Shown here: positions 5,650 through 6,063 of the stretch, in pieces
Position numbering within the stretch: position 1 is the first letter of the stretch
Layout: each line of letters starts with the position of its first letter
DNA from: an uncultured Candidatus Nemicrothrix sp.
GTDB lineage: Bacteria; Actinomycetota; Acidimicrobiia; Acidimicrobiales; Acidimicrobilacustridaceae
Direction: 5' to 3'
Assembly (NCBI GenBank): GCA_903827085.1
Contig: CAIKHC010000350.1
Span: 1-6,063 of the forward strand
DNA length: 6,063 nucleotides
Notes under the pieces: generated by a model
What the model was told of the DNA's origin: nothing
Databases searched by the model: none
Seen by the model: the letters and a program-made list of their open reading frames with translations, nothing else
Position numbers and translations under genes: made by a program

Positions 5650-6063
5650 ATGGAAGACGGCACAACGTCGCCGGAGACAACCGAGCCTGCACATCCCCTG
5701 ACTCGAGCGATGGTGCTGTTGTTTCTCCTCACCGCACTCATGTCTCTTGGCTACGGGAGCGTCTTCACGCTCTTGGCCGATATTCGAGACAAGTATGGAT
5801 TCACCGACAGCCAGGTTGGACTCATTGCCTTCGCTGGACTGTTCACAGGCGTCCTTAGTCAGCTTTTTCTCGCTCGCTTTTCTGATCGCGGTTACGCAGT
5901 CGTCATGATGCGCGTTGGTATCGCAACCGCAGCATTTGGAATGCTGTGGATGACATTCGCAACACCGCTCTGGCAGTGGATCGCCGCTCGGCTTCTCCTC
6001 GGTCTCGGTTCGGGAATGGTCGGCCCCGCCATTCGCCGAGTCATCATCGCCCGGGATCCTCAA
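5650..6063 (+). CDS. Major facilitator superfamily (MFS) transporter, N-terminal part (3' end beyond window)
   Basis: The first 138 residues of an integral membrane transporter; the frame is open to the last base. A hydrophilic, acidic N-terminal tail of about 17 residues precedes four predicted membrane helices at roughly 19-42, 55-76, 84-103 and 107-128. The loop between helices 2 and 3 carries the MFS motif-A core as A75-R-F-S-D79-R80-G81, with the first Gly replaced by Ala and the downstream basic residue displaced. Helix 4 has the motif-B-like arginine and glycine pattern R114-L-L-L-G-L-G-S-G, then GPAIRR (125-130). These features are typical of 12-helix efflux or uptake MFS proteins, but the substrate cannot be told from this half. 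The start ATG is chosen because AGGGGGA lies six bases upstream; another in-frame ATG at 5710 would remove the tail but has no ribosome site. No obvious functional link to the neighbouring FrnE-like gene. Confidence 0.85.
   Translation, partial: MEDGTTSPETTEPAHPLTRAMVLLFLLTALMSLGYGSVFTLLADIRDKYGFTDSQVGLIAFAGLFTGVLSQLFLARFSDRGYAVVMMRVGIATAAFGMLWMTFATPLWQWIAARLLLGLGSGMVGPAIRRVIIARDPQ

Noticed and set aside
5635..6063. Minus-strand frame open through to the window edge, opposite the MFS gene
   Set aside because: Its translation is a low-plausibility run of His, Glu, Lys and Cys, while the plus strand gives four hydrophobic helices and an MFS motif A.

Overview
The window is a gene-dense piece of a bacterial chromosome with moderately high GC content. 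It carries seven genes or gene fragments, has no gene-free stretch longer than about 130 bases, and shows no tRNA, rRNA, CRISPR array, insertion sequence or long repeat that I can see. A probable F420-dependent (deazaflavin) reductase, an actinobacterial-type FrnE/DsbA-like protein, a DapB-like 'amine dehydrogenase' paralogue and several SDR enzymes point to an actinobacterium. An aquatic Acidimicrobiia-type genome would fit, but that lineage is an inference and there is no marker gene here to fix it.

Region 1 (1-1094, + strand) holds the 3' part of a PhyH-family Fe(II)/2-oxoglutarate dioxygenase, followed with a one-base stop/start overlap by a complete HD-domain protein. That protein keeps every metal ligand I can recall for PhnZ. 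Together they look like a PhnY-PhnZ pair for oxidative phosphonate breakdown: the first enzyme hydroxylates carbon 1 of the phosphonate, and the second uses O2 at a mixed-valent di-iron site to split the C-P bond and release phosphate. The substrate (2-aminoethylphosphonate, methylphosphonate or another) cannot be decided from the sequence.

Region 2 (1095-3325, - strand) is a likely two-gene operon: an atypical extended SDR (epimerase/dehydratase-like) and then a DapB/2,4-diaminopentanoate dehydrogenase-like NAD(P) oxidoreductase. The second gene's stop codon directly abuts the phnZ-like stop codon, so two convergent genes meet with no spacer.

Region 3 (3458-4787, + strand) diverges from region 2 across about 130 bases. 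It contains a classical SDR and a small Ddn-like F420/nitroreductase-family protein, probably co-transcribed. Regions 2 and 3 together give four redox enzymes around one divergent control region. This could be a catabolic module for a hydrophobic or ring-containing substrate, but no gene here identifies the substrate.

Region 4 (4822-6063) has a FrnE-like DsbA-family thiol oxidoreductase on the - strand and, diverging from it, the start of an MFS transporter that runs off the window. The most interesting feature is the phosphonate-oxidising pair. The rest is typical accessory redox content, with two SDR proteins that lack canonical catalytic residues.
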